NCBI GenBank assembly: GCA_964543935.1
Contig: CAZJAK010000005.1
Span: 1 to 61,487, forward strand
DNA: 61,487 bases
Source: JAAYDK01 sp964543935
GTDB lineage: Bacteria; Spirochaetota; Spirochaetia; Sphaerochaetales; Sphaerochaetaceae
Direction of reading: 5' to 3'
Part shown: positions 44,162-52,110 of the stretch, one piece after another
How the letters are laid out: each line of letters opens with the position of its first letter
Numbering within the stretch: position 1 is the stretch's first letter
Program-made: the position numbers and the translations under genes
Notes under the pieces: generated by a model
Seen by the model: the letters and a program-made list of their open reading frames with translations, nothing else
Told to the model about the DNA's origin: nothing
Databases searched by the model: none

Positions 44162-44764
44162 ATGGCCTTGTTGAAATCAGCTTGGGAAATAGCCTTGGAG
44201 AAAACCGAATCGATCAAAGCCGACCCGGAAAAGATCAGGACCGACGCGCTACGGACCGAAGGGCGGCGGTTGGCCGGTTCGTTCTTGACCTCGGATGATC
44301 CCGAGTCCCCCGATCCGGCAGCAGCCTATCTGGCATGCCCAGACGCGGACCGGAACTACCTGCGCGAGGGTTTCGCCACCACGGTGTTGATGAACATCGC
44401 CATGCCACAAGCCGCCGATTATCGTGGCCGTTTCGAGCGGATGGTGCGGTTGGTCCAGCTCATCGATGGCCAACAGAGCGAGGCTATCGATCTGATGGGT
44501 CAAATCCAGCAATTCTTCGACCAATACTTGGCCGCCCGCGACAAGCTGGTGGAACGGGCCAAGCAGCAATACCAGCAAGTGTTCGAGGAAAAGCAGGAGC
44601 GCTTGACCCAGAAGTACGGTCGCGGTGTGGATGTCTCGATGGAACGTGATCCCGAGTTCATCAACTTGGTCCAGAAAGGCTATGCTCAACTGACCGCCCA
44701 ATACCAGCGGGCGTTGGATCAAGCCAAGGACCAACTCAAAGCTCAATGGGGTTTGGCGAACTGA
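44162..44764 (+). CDS. Helical, coiled-coil-prone cytoplasmic protein of unknown function
   Basis: The 200-residue protein is rich in Gln, Glu, Ala and Lys and should be almost all alpha-helical. Residues of about 105-200 (QIQQFFDQYLAARDKLVERA, QVFEEKQERLTQKYG, YQRALDQAKDQLKAQW) have coiled-coil character. No signal peptide, membrane helix or enzyme motif is seen. I do not recognise a named family; I have an impression that similar proteins starting MALLKSAWEIALEKTE occur in other spirochaetes, which is memory only. TTGGAGG precedes the ATG at 44162. Its 3' end overlaps the convergent GGDEF-EAL gene by 22 bases. Confidence 0.68.
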   Translation: MALLKSAWEIALEKTESIKADPEKIRTDALRTEGRRLAGSFLTSDDPESPDPAAAYLACPDADRNYLREGFATTVLMNIAMPQAADYRGRFERMVRLVQLIDGQQSEAIDLMGQIQQFFDQYLAARDKLVERAKQQYQQVFEEKQERLTQKYGRGVDVSMERDPEFINLVQKGYAQLTAQYQRALDQAKDQLKAQWGLAN

Positions 44765-47025
44765 ATTTTTTGATCCCAGAAGCGTTCGAACTGCTCGACA
44801 GGCATCGGTTTGGCATAGAGATAGCCTTGTGCCATCGGGCATCCGACTGACTTCAGGAATTCCAGTTGCTCGGTCGTCTCCACCCCCTCGGCCACCGCTC
44901 CCATGTCGATTTTCTTGATCATGTGCAGCATGCTGCTCAAGACGGTTTGGGCTTTACCGCTTTTCTTGAGGTTCAACAACAGCTGGCGGTCGATCTTCAC
45001 TAGGTCGATGGTCAAGTTGTACAACAAGTTCAATGACGAATACCCGGTCCCGAAATCGTCGATGGAGACCATGAATCCGAACGAATGGAGTTTTGTCAGC
45101 ACATCTTCGATCCGGGCAGGAGCGTCGATGAAGGCCGTTTCGGTAATCTCAAGGTTGAACATCCGGCATTCCAACCCGAGTTCATGCACACTATCGACAT
45201 AGGATTCCACGAATCCGGCCGAGAGCAGATGTCCACGCGAGACATTGACCGAGAGGTACAAGCCCTGGCGGCCTTGGGCCATCCACGATTTTTGCACCCG
45301 GCAAGCCTCTTTGAACACCCAGGTATCCAACCGGTCGAGCATCCCGTTCCCTTCAAGCAACGGGATGAATTCCCCTGGCGACACCATCCCGCGAATGGGG
45401 TGGTTCCAGCGCACCAGAACCTCGGCCCCGGCAATGTCCTGGTCGACCACATTGAAGACGGGTTGCAGGTGGATGCAGAACTCACCGTGCTCGAGCGCTG
45501 ATTCGAAACGCTCCTCCAACTCCCTTGTGCGCATCGACGCAAGATGCATGTTCTGATCGTAAAAAGCCAACGAGCTGCGCTTGGCATGCTTGATCGAGTC
45601 ATGGGCGATGGTGGCCAACTCATGGATCGAATCAAGCGATGTGCGGGTGTCGTCAATCACATGGATGCCGCAGGAGAATACCAACGGACGGCCTTTGAGT
45701 TTCCCGAATTCCGCTTTATCTTGGATCTTCCCCAAGTTGTGGAGCAATGTTTGCATACGCGATTCTAACGAACCTGGGCCAGTACATTTCACCAGCAATG
45801 CAAAACGGTCGTTGATGATCCTGATGGCATACTCATCGTTTTGAATCGCACTATGTAAAACGGCAGCAATCTCTTTGAGCAACTGATTGGCGACAGTGTA
45901 ACCGGCAATCTCGTTCACCACGCTGAAATTGTCCACATCGATGAGGACATAGGCATGGCCTTTCAGACCGCCTAAGGCCAACAACGGCCCCAATTGGAAT
46001 TTCAGCTTTTCCCAATTGCCCATCCCGGTGAGTTCGTCGGTAAACGCGATGCGTTCCAACTCCCGTTGCTTGCGTTCCTTGGCAATGATGAACGAGACGA
46101 GGATGTAGAGGAACACCACCACCAGAATCAAGATGGTCCCGCTGGCGATGCGTACGACATTGGATATGCGGGCCATGATGGAGGAGGCGGGAACAAAACT
46201 CACCACATACCAGTCGTTGATCCCCAACGGGCGGTAATCGACATAGACATCGGCTCCTTTGGGAAGATCAACCTTGATCAGACCGCTTGTGCCCGCCAAT
46301 ATGGCCTGTGCCATGGCGCGCAACGACTCGTTGCCCTGGAAATCAGGATTTTCAGTGAATGGCTTGCCATTGAACAAAGGATGCTCGTCGCCAGTTTCCG
46401 TATAGAGCATCGTCCCGTCGGGACGGATGATGTGGGCATGCCCTTGGCCGTCGAGCATTGAAAGGTCGAGCAGGTCGGCATACTCGCGCATGGCATGCAA
46501 ACCACGCAACACCCCGACCACCCGATCGCCTTTTTGGATCGGTACGGCGAAGGCAATCACCTCCAGTGAAGGATCCAGAGAATAATCCAACACGTCGGAG
46601 ATTACCGATGTGCCCTGCATGGCCTGCTTAAAGTAATCGCGATAGGCCAGATTGTTGTCCTCACCGCTGGTGTTGCGGCTCGACCCATTCGTCAACAACA
46701 CCCCGGCACGGAGGTAGTTGAACCGAACGACTTCCTCTTTCAGGATCGATATGACCAATGGATCTTGGATGTCTTCGAACGATGCGATGAATTCCGCCTG
46801 CACCTCGAGTGCCCGCAACTCTTCGAGCATGGTCATGCGCACATGTTCGGTGTTTTTCTCGGTCAAGGCTTGCAGGTTCGCTTGGGTGTCCTGCTCGACC
46901 ATCCGCGAAATGGCGGAGATGAACAATGCGGCAGAGACGATCAAGACCGCAGTCACAAGAAGGGCTGCAGCGACATAGCGTACTACACGATACTTTGGAT
47001 CGTAATTTTCGTGTGAATCTTGCAT
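44743..47025 (-). CDS. Membrane sensor with dCACHE, degenerate GGDEF and EAL domains
   Basis: The 760-residue protein has a membrane helix near residues 18-40, a periplasmic dCACHE-like sensor (LRAGVLLTNGSSRNT, NNLAYRDYFKQAMQGTSVISD, GTMLYTETGDEHPLF), a second helix near 295-318, a GGDEF domain whose motif is INDRF (in RIINDRFALLV) and so should not make c-di-GMP, and an EAL domain. In the EAL domain the motif is EVL (AEVLVRWNHP), with NLEITET, SIDDFGTGYSSL, VKIDR and EGVETTEQ kept, so phosphodiesterase activity is plausible. I start at the ATG at 47025; a TTG at 47034 is too near the -10. No clear Shine-Dalgarno. Confidence 0.88.
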   Translation of the reverse strand: MQDSHENYDPKYRVVRYVAAALLVTAVLIVSAALFISAISRMVEQDTQANLQALTEKNTEHVRMTMLEELRALEVQAEFIASFEDIQDPLVISILKEEVVRFNYLRAGVLLTNGSSRNTSGEDNNLAYRDYFKQAMQGTSVISDVLDYSLDPSLEVIAFAVPIQKGDRVVGVLRGLHAMREYADLLDLSMLDGQGHAHIIRPDGTMLYTETGDEHPLFNGKPFTENPDFQGNESLRAMAQAILAGTSGLIKVDLPKGADVYVDYRPLGINDWYVVSFVPASSIMARISNVVRIASGTILILVVVFLYILVSFIIAKERKQRELERIAFTDELTGMGNWEKLKFQLGPLLALGGLKGHAYVLIDVDNFSVVNEIAGYTVANQLLKEIAAVLHSAIQNDEYAIRIINDRFALLVKCTGPGSLESRMQTLLHNLGKIQDKAEFGKLKGRPLVFSCGIHVIDDTRTSLDSIHELATIAHDSIKHAKRSSLAFYDQNMHLASMRTRELEERFESALEHGEFCIHLQPVFNVVDQDIAGAEVLVRWNHPIRGMVSPGEFIPLLEGNGMLDRLDTWVFKEACRVQKSWMAQGRQGLYLSVNVSRGHLLSAGFVESYVDSVHELGLECRMFNLEITETAFIDAPARIEDVLTKLHSFGFMVSIDDFGTGYSSLNLLYNLTIDLVKIDRQLLLNLKKSGKAQTVLSSMLHMIKKIDMGAVAEGVETTEQLEFLKSVGCPMAQGYLYAKPMPVEQFERFWDQKIQFAKPH

Positions 47026-47035
47026 CGTTATCAAA

Positions 47036-47064
47036 ATCTTACATCACTGCCCCAGTATCTGCAA
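47036..47064 (-). promoter_or_regulatory. Promoter of the GGDEF-EAL gene, nearly leaderless
   Basis: On the minus strand TTGCAG (47059-47064), a 17-base spacer and TAAGAT (47036-47041) end 10 bases before the ATG at 47025. The expected leader is three or four bases. Confidence 0.5.
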
Positions 47065-47088
47065 GCATCGATAAAGCACTCGACTGCC

Positions 47089-47124
47089 ATGAAAGAGCCG
47101 CATGCCATCACCAGCATGCGGCTC
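47089..47124 (-). terminator. Terminator after the malic enzyme gene
   Basis: A perfect 11-base stem, GAGCCGCATGC with GCATGCGGCTC (47114-47124 and 47095-47105), is followed on the minus strand by TTTC. The T run is short, so efficiency is uncertain. Confidence 0.65.
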
Positions 47125-47146
47125 GAAACGGACAGTGGATCGGTAA

Positions 47147-48433
47147 TTAGTTCCAGTAATGGGCCATGCGCTTGACCAGACCCTGGCGATAGGATTCCCA
47201 GTCGGTGATCGGTTTTTCTGCCAAACCCTCCTCGCACGCTGCCTTGGCTACCGCGATGGCTTCCCATTCGATGACACGCGGATCGAATGGCTTGGGTACG
47301 ATATAATTGCGGCCAAAACTGAAGGTTTGTCCACCATAGGCCTTTTTGACATCATCGGGGACCGGCTCCTTGGCGAGTTTTGCCAAAGCCAACGCTGCAG
47401 CCATCTTCATCCCTTCGGAAATTCGGCGTGAACGGACATCCAGGGCACCGCGGAAGATGAACGGGAATCCGAGCACATTGTTGATCTGGTTGGGATAATC
47501 GCTGCGCCCGGTCGCCATGATGACATCCTTGCGGGTGGCTGTGGCCAACTCGTAGGTAATTTCCGGGTTGGGGTTGGACATGGCAAACACGATCGGGTCC
47601 TTGGCCATCGAAAGCAACATCTCGGGAGTCACGCAGTCCGCTACCGACAATCCCATGAACACATCGGCACCGACCATAGCATCAGAGAGCGTGCGCTTGT
47701 CTGTTTCAAGGGCAAACTCCTCCTTCTCGCGGGTCATGCCGGCTTGGCGGCCCTTGTAGATCACTCCCTTGCTGTCGAGCATGGTGATGTGTTTTCTGTT
47801 CACTCCAGCGGCCACGAACATCTTGGCACAGGAAATTCCAGCTGCTCCGGCACCGTTCACCACGATCTTCAAGTCGGCCAACTTCTTGCCTACGACCTCG
47901 GACGCGTTCATCAAACCGGCGGTGGCTATGATGGCCGTGCCGTGCTGGTCATCGTGGAAAATGGGGATGTTGCACATCTCGATGAGCTTCTGCTCGATCT
48001 CGAAGCACTCGGGTCCCTTGATGTCCTCAAGGTTGACCCCGCCAAAGGTCGGTTCCATCGCCTTGACGATCTCGATGATCTTGGCCGGATCTTTCTCGTT
48101 CAGTTCGATGTCGAACACGTCGATGTCGGCGAACCGCTTGAAAAGCACGCCCTTGCCTTCCATGACGGGTTTGGATGCCAACGCGCCCCGATCCCCAAGT
48201 CCGAGGATTGCAGTACCGTTGGAAATGACGGCCACCAGGTTGCCTTTGGAAGTGTACTTATAGGCATCCTCGGGATTGTCGGCGATTTCCAGAACCGGTT
48301 TGGCCACGCCAGGAGTGTAGGCCAACGAGAGGTCGGCAGCCGTCTTGCACGGCTTCGAGGGGACGACGGAGACTTTACCTGGGACTCCGTCCATGATGTG
48401 GTACGCCAATGCTTTTTCTTTCAATACGTCCAT
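47147..48433 (-). CDS. NAD(P)-dependent malic enzyme
   Basis: The 428-residue protein has the short bacterial malic enzyme layout: LAYTPGVAKPVLEI, ISNGTAILGLGDRGALASKPVMEGK, IFHDDQHGTAIIATAGL with the metal-binding acidic pair, a Rossmann loop NGAGAAGISCAK, and AMSNPNPEIT. It decarboxylates malate to pyruvate. No phosphotransacetylase-like C-terminal domain is attached. The ATG has AAGGAAGG upstream. It is the last gene of a DeoR regulator-dehydrogenase-malic enzyme operon (38-base gaps) and is followed by a hairpin. Confidence 0.94.
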   Translation of the reverse strand: MDVLKEKALAYHIMDGVPGKVSVVPSKPCKTAADLSLAYTPGVAKPVLEIADNPEDAYKYTSKGNLVAVISNGTAILGLGDRGALASKPVMEGKGVLFKRFADIDVFDIELNEKDPAKIIEIVKAMEPTFGGVNLEDIKGPECFEIEQKLIEMCNIPIFHDDQHGTAIIATAGLMNASEVVGKKLADLKIVVNGAGAAGISCAKMFVAAGVNRKHITMLDSKGVIYKGRQAGMTREKEEFALETDKRTLSDAMVGADVFMGLSVADCVTPEMLLSMAKDPIVFAMSNPNPEITYELATATRKDVIMATGRSDYPNQINNVLGFPFIFRGALDVRSRRISEGMKMAAALALAKLAKEPVPDDVKKAYGGQTFSFGRNYIVPKPFDPRVIEWEAIAVAKAACEEGLAEKPITDWESYRQGLVKRMAHYWN

Positions 48434-48470
48434 GATTTCCTTCCTTCACGATCAATCGTGTGTAGTTCAC

Positions 48471-49604
48471 TCACTTCTTCTGCTCGAACGAGAACACGTA
48501 CGGCAGTTTTTTCTTGTCGCGCACGGCGACCATGTTCTTCTGTAGGCTGACGGGAACCGGGCATCCATGGGCCTTGCGGTACTGCCATGCCTCGTACTCC
48601 TTCTCTCCAGCGGTGAAGATGCGGTCATGCCCCGGTGCTTTTTTGGAGGCGCGGATTTCGCGGCAAATCGTTCCGGCAATCCGTTTGAAAGTCTCAAGCC
48701 CCATGAACCTGGCCGGGTCGATGGCGATGAAGAAATGCCCGAGCGGATAGGGAATCGCCTTGCCGTTCTCATCGAAACCGTTCAACTGCTTCATGAACGC
48801 GCCGTCCTGGAGGGCTGCCGAAAGGATTTCCACCACCATGGCATACCCGAAGCCCTTGTAACCGCCCAATTCGTCGCCGATCCCGCCAAGCGGAGTGAGG
48901 GCGGCTTCTCCGGTAGTCAGGTCCTTGAGGACCTTGTCCGTGTCAGTGCGGGTTTGTCCGTCGAGACCGATGACCCAACCGGGCGGCAACTGCTTGCCGG
49001 CGCGACCGTACACCTCGATTTTACCTCGTTGGGTGATGCTGGTGGCACAATCGAGCACGAACGGGAAGTCTTCATCGGTGGGAAGTCCGAACGTGAGCGG
49101 GTTGGTCCCCATCATGTTCTCGACTCCGAAAGTGGGTGCAATCGACGGTCTGGCATTGGTGCCGGTGACGCCGATCATGCCGGCATCGGTCGCCATAGTG
49201 GCGTAATACCCGGCGATGCCGTAATGGTTGCTGTTGCGCACGGCAACCATGCCCATGCCGTAGGTCTTGGCCTTGGCTATGGCCATTTCCATGGCCATCT
49301 TGCCGACCACATGACCCATGCCGTTATGGGCATCGACAACGGCACTCGTCATGTCGACCTTGAGCACTTCGACCTTCGTCACGGGATTCATGATGCCGAT
49401 CTCGATCCGGTCGAGATAAATCGGTTTGAGCCGGCCAATCCCGTGGGAATCGATCCCGCGCTTGTCCGATTCGATCAACACATCGCCGATCACCTTGGCA
49501 TCGTCGTGCGGAACCCCGTATGAGGTCAACGCATCGACCATGAATTTCTCCAAGGTTTCAAAATCGATCCATACACAATCCTTGTATGCGTCCCCGTAAG
49601 CCAT
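48471..49604 (-). CDS. Malate/L-lactate dehydrogenase (Ldh2/AllD family)
   Basis: The 377-residue protein belongs to the Ldh2 family, distinct from classical LDH/MDH: ESDKRGIDSHGIGRL with catalytic His, VDAHNGMGHVVGKMAMEMAIAKA, VRNSNHYGIAGYYATMA, GTNARPSIAPTFG and GGYKGFGYAMVVEILSAAL. Members oxidise malate, lactate, sulfolactate or ureidoglycolate with NAD(P). The neighbouring malic enzyme makes malate the natural guess. I start at the ATG at 49604, eight bases after GGAGG; a GTG at 49613 is directly on the ribosome site. The C-terminal extension after residue 340 is ordinary. Confidence 0.9.
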   Translation of the reverse strand: MAYGDAYKDCVWIDFETLEKFMVDALTSYGVPHDDAKVIGDVLIESDKRGIDSHGIGRLKPIYLDRIEIGIMNPVTKVEVLKVDMTSAVVDAHNGMGHVVGKMAMEMAIAKAKTYGMGMVAVRNSNHYGIAGYYATMATDAGMIGVTGTNARPSIAPTFGVENMMGTNPLTFGLPTDEDFPFVLDCATSITQRGKIEVYGRAGKQLPPGWVIGLDGQTRTDTDKVLKDLTTGEAALTPLGGIGDELGGYKGFGYAMVVEILSAALQDGAFMKQLNGFDENGKAIPYPLGHFFIAIDPARFMGLETFKRIAGTICREIRASKKAPGHDRIFTAGEKEYEAWQYRKAHGCPVPVSLQKNMVAVRDKKKLPYVFSFEQKK

Positions 49605-49641
49605 GCTGAACACCTCCGTTCTTGTCTTATGGACCGCCGCC

Positions 49642-50415
49642 TCAGGAGGCGACGATCAATTGTATGCCTAAAGCCGCCAGTTCTTCACTGGACAGCATGT
49701 TGCCGCCTGCATGATCGGTAACCAACACATGGATGCCTTGGACACCGACTGTCTTGAAATTGGAAACGACGCCGATTTTATTGCCGGCCGCCACCACGAT
49801 CACCTTCCCCACCGTCCGCTCGATCATTTGGCGGGTCGTGTCGGCCTCCTCGACCACCGGGGTAGTCAAACCCGCCTTGAGGCTGAAACCATCCACGCCA
49901 ATGATGGCCTTGTTGGCATAGATGCCTCCCACGACCGATTGTGACAAGCTTCCCGAGACTGAGTGGGAACGAGTCCGGTACACCCCTCCGGCAAAAATCA
50001 ACCTGAATGCAGCATCCTCATTGGCGATCCAAGCAGCATCGATATTGTTGGTCACGATGGTTATTTCATGATGCCTCAGCGCCCTGATGACTTCAAAGGT
50101 GGTCGATCCGCTGTTGATGAATACCGTGTCGCCATCTTCGACCAAAGCTGCCGCAGCCGTCCCGATGGCTTGCTTCTCACGGATGAATTCCATGGCTTTC
50201 TGACTGAAGGCCGGCTCCACCACCAAACTGCGCCGCATGGTCGCGCCGCCATGGGTGCGTTCGACCAAACCTTGCGATGCAAGATAATCCAAGTCCCTGC
50301 GGATGGTCAGCACGCTTACGTCGAAACGCTCGCTTAGGTCTTGCACTTGCACGACTTTGCCCGAATGGATCAGCTCGAGGATTTGCCGTTGTCGATCAGC
50401 CGGTATGAGTCCCAT
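49642..50415 (-). CDS. DeoR-family transcriptional regulator
   Basis: The 257-residue protein has a DeoR N-terminal winged helix (RQRQILELIHSGKVVQVQDL, FDVSVLTIRRDLDYLASQGL, RTHGGA) and a DeoRC sugar-phosphate-binding domain (DGDTVFINSGSTTFEVIRAL, ITIVTNNIDAAW, VGVDGFS-like IGVDGFSLKAGLTTP). Such repressors usually respond to phosphorylated sugars. It leads the malate/lactate dehydrogenase and malic enzyme genes, 38 bases apart, so it probably controls that operon and itself. The ATG at 50415 is preferred; a TTG at 50427 is also in frame. Three T-rich repeats in its leader may be its operator. Confidence 0.9.
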   Translation of the reverse strand: MGLIPADRQRQILELIHSGKVVQVQDLSERFDVSVLTIRRDLDYLASQGLVERTHGGATMRRSLVVEPAFSQKAMEFIREKQAIGTAAAALVEDGDTVFINSGSTTFEVIRALRHHEITIVTNNIDAAWIANEDAAFRLIFAGGVYRTRSHSVSGSLSQSVVGGIYANKAIIGVDGFSLKAGLTTPVVEEADTTRQMIERTVGKVIVVAAGNKIGVVSNFKTVGVQGIHVLVTDHAGGNMLSSEELAALGIQLIVAS

Positions 50416-50432
50416 CCGCACCTTCAATGAAT

Positions 50433-50459
50433 CTTTTTTAACTTTTTTGATTCTTTTTG
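50433..50459. promoter_or_regulatory. Phased T-tract repeats in the deoR leader, candidate operator
   Basis: Three CTTTTT(T) blocks begin at 50433, 50442 and 50453, about one helical turn apart, and GAATC/GATTC flanks form an inverted repeat. They lie between the -10 element and the start of the DeoR-type gene. DeoR-family operators are often repeated T/A-rich half-sites, so autoregulation is plausible. Confidence 0.4.
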
Positions 50460-50460
50460 T

Positions 50461-50489
50461 ATAATAACGACCTATGAATGGACTGTCAA
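50461..50489 (-). promoter_or_regulatory. Promoter of the deoR-dehydrogenase-malic enzyme operon
   Basis: On the minus strand consensus TTGACA (50484-50489), a 17-base spacer and TATTAT (50461-50466). The leader is about 40 bases. The opposite strand reads TATAAT at 50460-50465, so the element may act both ways. Confidence 0.65.
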
Positions 50490-50550
50490 TGCCTGAAGGG
50501 CATCATAATAGTTCATCGAATGAACGGTACCGCCCACCCGAAACGCTTAC

Positions 50551-50579
50551 TTGCACATTGAATGCTTTTCTGGTATTGT
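50551..50579 (+). promoter_or_regulatory. Promoter of tRNA-Cys
   Basis: TTGCAC (50551-50556), a 17-base spacer and TATTGT (50574-50579), 12 bases before the mature tRNA 5' end. Confidence 0.55.
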
Positions 50580-50591
50580 CGTTGATGCATC

Positions 50592-50663
50592 GGTGCCGTA
50601 CCCAAGTGGTAAGGGACAGGTCTGCAAAACCTCTATGCACCGGTTCGAATCCGGTCGGCACCT
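50592..50663 (+). tRNA. tRNA-Cys (anticodon GCA)
   Basis: The cloverleaf folds with acceptor GGTGCCG/CGGCACC, D-stem CCC/GGG, anticodon arm with loop CTGCAAA (anticodon GCA) and T-arm ACCGG-TTCGAAT-CCGGT. The discriminator base is T, as expected for tRNA-Cys. CCA is not encoded, and the first pair of the anticodon stem is a C-C mismatch. A promoter and a hairpin terminator flank it. Confidence 0.93.
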
Positions 50664-50672
50664 GACTATGAA

Positions 50673-50708
50673 AACGGCTGTCTTGGCTCTGAGCCAGGAC
50701 AGCCGTTC
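50673..50708. terminator. Hairpin terminator after tRNA-Cys, likely bidirectional
   Basis: AACGGCTGTC pairs with GACAGCCGTT, with an inner TGGCTC/GCCA stem. TCTTGTC follows on the plus strand and TTTTCATAG on the minus strand, so it may also end the gene at 50727-51974. Confidence 0.7.
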
Positions 50709-50726
50709 TTGTCAGTGAAGGAGTGC

Positions 50727-51974
50727 TCACCACGCCAATAAACGTTGCTCCAGCACCCGCAATTGGCTGAACGTGGAATCGGCATCGATGAACGACCAAG
50801 CCTTGCCATGCTTGAGCACCAAGCCTTCGGCGACCTGCTCCACCGTTTGGACCCCTGCGGTCATCTTGGGATTCTCGAATGGGGCGAAGGCTGTCCCGCT
50901 TCGCTGGACCTTGGTGTGGCCGGCCGGGATGACGAAGGTGGTCGGATGTCCGAGCCATTCTCCAACCTTGGTCGCTTTGGCCAAGCCCTCGGCAAAATAC
51001 CCGACGCTGTTCTCGACCCCCAGACAGAAGGTCTGATCGGTACCTCCGTCGTATAACGCCCACGGAGTGAACGGACGCCCGCCATACTGCATCCACAAGT
51101 TGTTGAAATAGAACGGCACGTCATCTTCGCCCAAAGCCGCCGGTCCGGTGAAGAACGCCAAATACACCATCTTAAGACGCGGATTGACGACACTGCTCCA
51201 GCCAAGTGTCGCATCGGCAGGAACGGCACCGGTCACAAAATCGGTGAACCCGATCATGCCGGGAACGACCGAAAGGTCGATGATCGAATTGTTGCGTCCG
51301 GGGGCTTTGGACAAATCCATGAACTCACGTCCGAGCACCAGCCGCGAGGTTCCGTCGAATTCGGAGGCCTCGATAGCCGTTGCATAATGCTTGGAAGAGG
51401 TATCGACCACGCAACCCGACTCCAAGAAAGGAGAGCCGACCGTGTTGTGCCAAGCGGCAGTGGCCCGCAATTCGGTCGTCCCTGCATTATGTATGGCGAT
51501 ACTGCTGTACAGGACAGGATGTCCCGGCAACACCATATCGATCTTGCGCGCGTGGCAACGCCAGGAAGGTTCGGGGCTGTCCATTGCCGAAAGCAACCAG
51601 TTGGCACCAGTTTCCGCATCGGTCCCGTATTTGAGGACGGTCCATGGCCCGTTGGCAGTCCACCCGTGCGGTTCGTGCAACACGTCGCCGATGCGGTGGC
51701 CTCCCCCAAAGTTCGGGAAGCAGAAAAAATTGCCTCCCAGATGATACAACAGGGTGCTGTTGCGCCAAAAATCGTGGTTCTCGTCGGAGGGCATCGACAT
51801 ACCCTTGCCGCGGAACCAATACAATGGATGGGCATTGATCCGCCCGCCTTGCGGCGCGATGTTGCTCAACTCGATCACCATGCCCCCTTGGTCCTCGATC
51901 ACGCTCCTGACAGCATCGTTGGCCAATACCGTGGCATTCCTGCCCTCCCACAACTGCATTCGACGCACATCCAT
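50727..51974 (-). CDS. Predicted carbohydrate-active protein of unknown family beside GH36
   Basis: The 415-residue protein has no signal peptide. Its beta-rich sequence (VIELSNIAPQGGRINAHPLYWF, GGNFFCFPNFGGGHRIGDVLHE, VLYSSIAIHNAGTTELRATAAWHNT) recalls galactose mutarotase-like sugar-binding folds, but I cannot name the family. Conserved-looking features include HNTVGSPFLESGCVVDT and YFNNLWMQYGGRPFTPWALYDGG. The ATG at 51974 follows GGGAGG; an upstream frame to 52112 crosses the GH36 start and is not used. Divergent from the GH36 alpha-galactosidase with a shared palindrome-bearing intergenic region, so a role in the same glycoside pathway is the best inference. Confidence 0.65.
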   Translation of the reverse strand: MDVRRMQLWEGRNATVLANDAVRSVIEDQGGMVIELSNIAPQGGRINAHPLYWFRGKGMSMPSDENHDFWRNSTLLYHLGGNFFCFPNFGGGHRIGDVLHEPHGWTANGPWTVLKYGTDAETGANWLLSAMDSPEPSWRCHARKIDMVLPGHPVLYSSIAIHNAGTTELRATAAWHNTVGSPFLESGCVVDTSSKHYATAIEASEFDGTSRLVLGREFMDLSKAPGRNNSIIDLSVVPGMIGFTDFVTGAVPADATLGWSSVVNPRLKMVYLAFFTGPAALGEDDVPFYFNNLWMQYGGRPFTPWALYDGGTDQTFCLGVENSVGYFAEGLAKATKVGEWLGHPTTFVIPAGHTKVQRSGTAFAPFENPKMTAGVQTVEQVAEGLVLKHGKAWSFIDADSTFSQLRVLEQRLLAW

Positions 51975-51990
51975 CGCAAAGCCTCCCATT

Positions 51991-52009
51991 GTGCAAGATT
52001 TCCTTGCAC
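51991..52009. promoter_or_regulatory. Perfect palindrome, candidate operator between divergent sugar genes
   Basis: GTGCAAG (51991-51997) and CTTGCAC (52003-52009) form a perfect inverted repeat with a 5-base centre. It lies 17 bases upstream of the minus-strand ATG at 51974 and about 30 bases upstream of the GH36 -10, a suitable place to regulate both. Confidence 0.5.
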
Positions 52010-52024
52010 CGCCTGATGCCAAAT

Positions 52025-52044
52025 CCCCGCAAGCGGGGTATACT
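52025..52044 (+). promoter_or_regulatory. -10 region of the GH36 gene with adjoining inverted repeat
   Basis: TATACT (52039-52044) directly follows a CCCCGC-AA-GCGGGG inverted repeat (52025-52038) in the spacer. The -35 is weak, which suggests activation. The leader is about 60 bases. Confidence 0.45.
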
Positions 52045-52110
52045 GGCAGGAGAATGATAATCACAGTCGGCGACGATTGCAACTGAAAGCAGCCATGGTA
52101 GGAGCAGAGC

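Noticed and set aside
50511..50525. GTTCAT-CGA-ATGAAC inverted repeat between deoR and tRNA-Cys
   Set aside because: A short single copy with no clear relation to either promoter; noted but not called.
50474..50665. Small frame beginning after a TATAAT and running through tRNA-Cys
   Set aside because: It contains the tRNA gene and has no protein-like composition; the TATAAT overlaps the deoR -10 on the other strand.
52054..52086. Ten-codon upstream frame in the GH36 leader (MIITVGDDCN)
   Set aside because: AGGAG lies only one base from its ATG, so translation is unlikely; too short to support.
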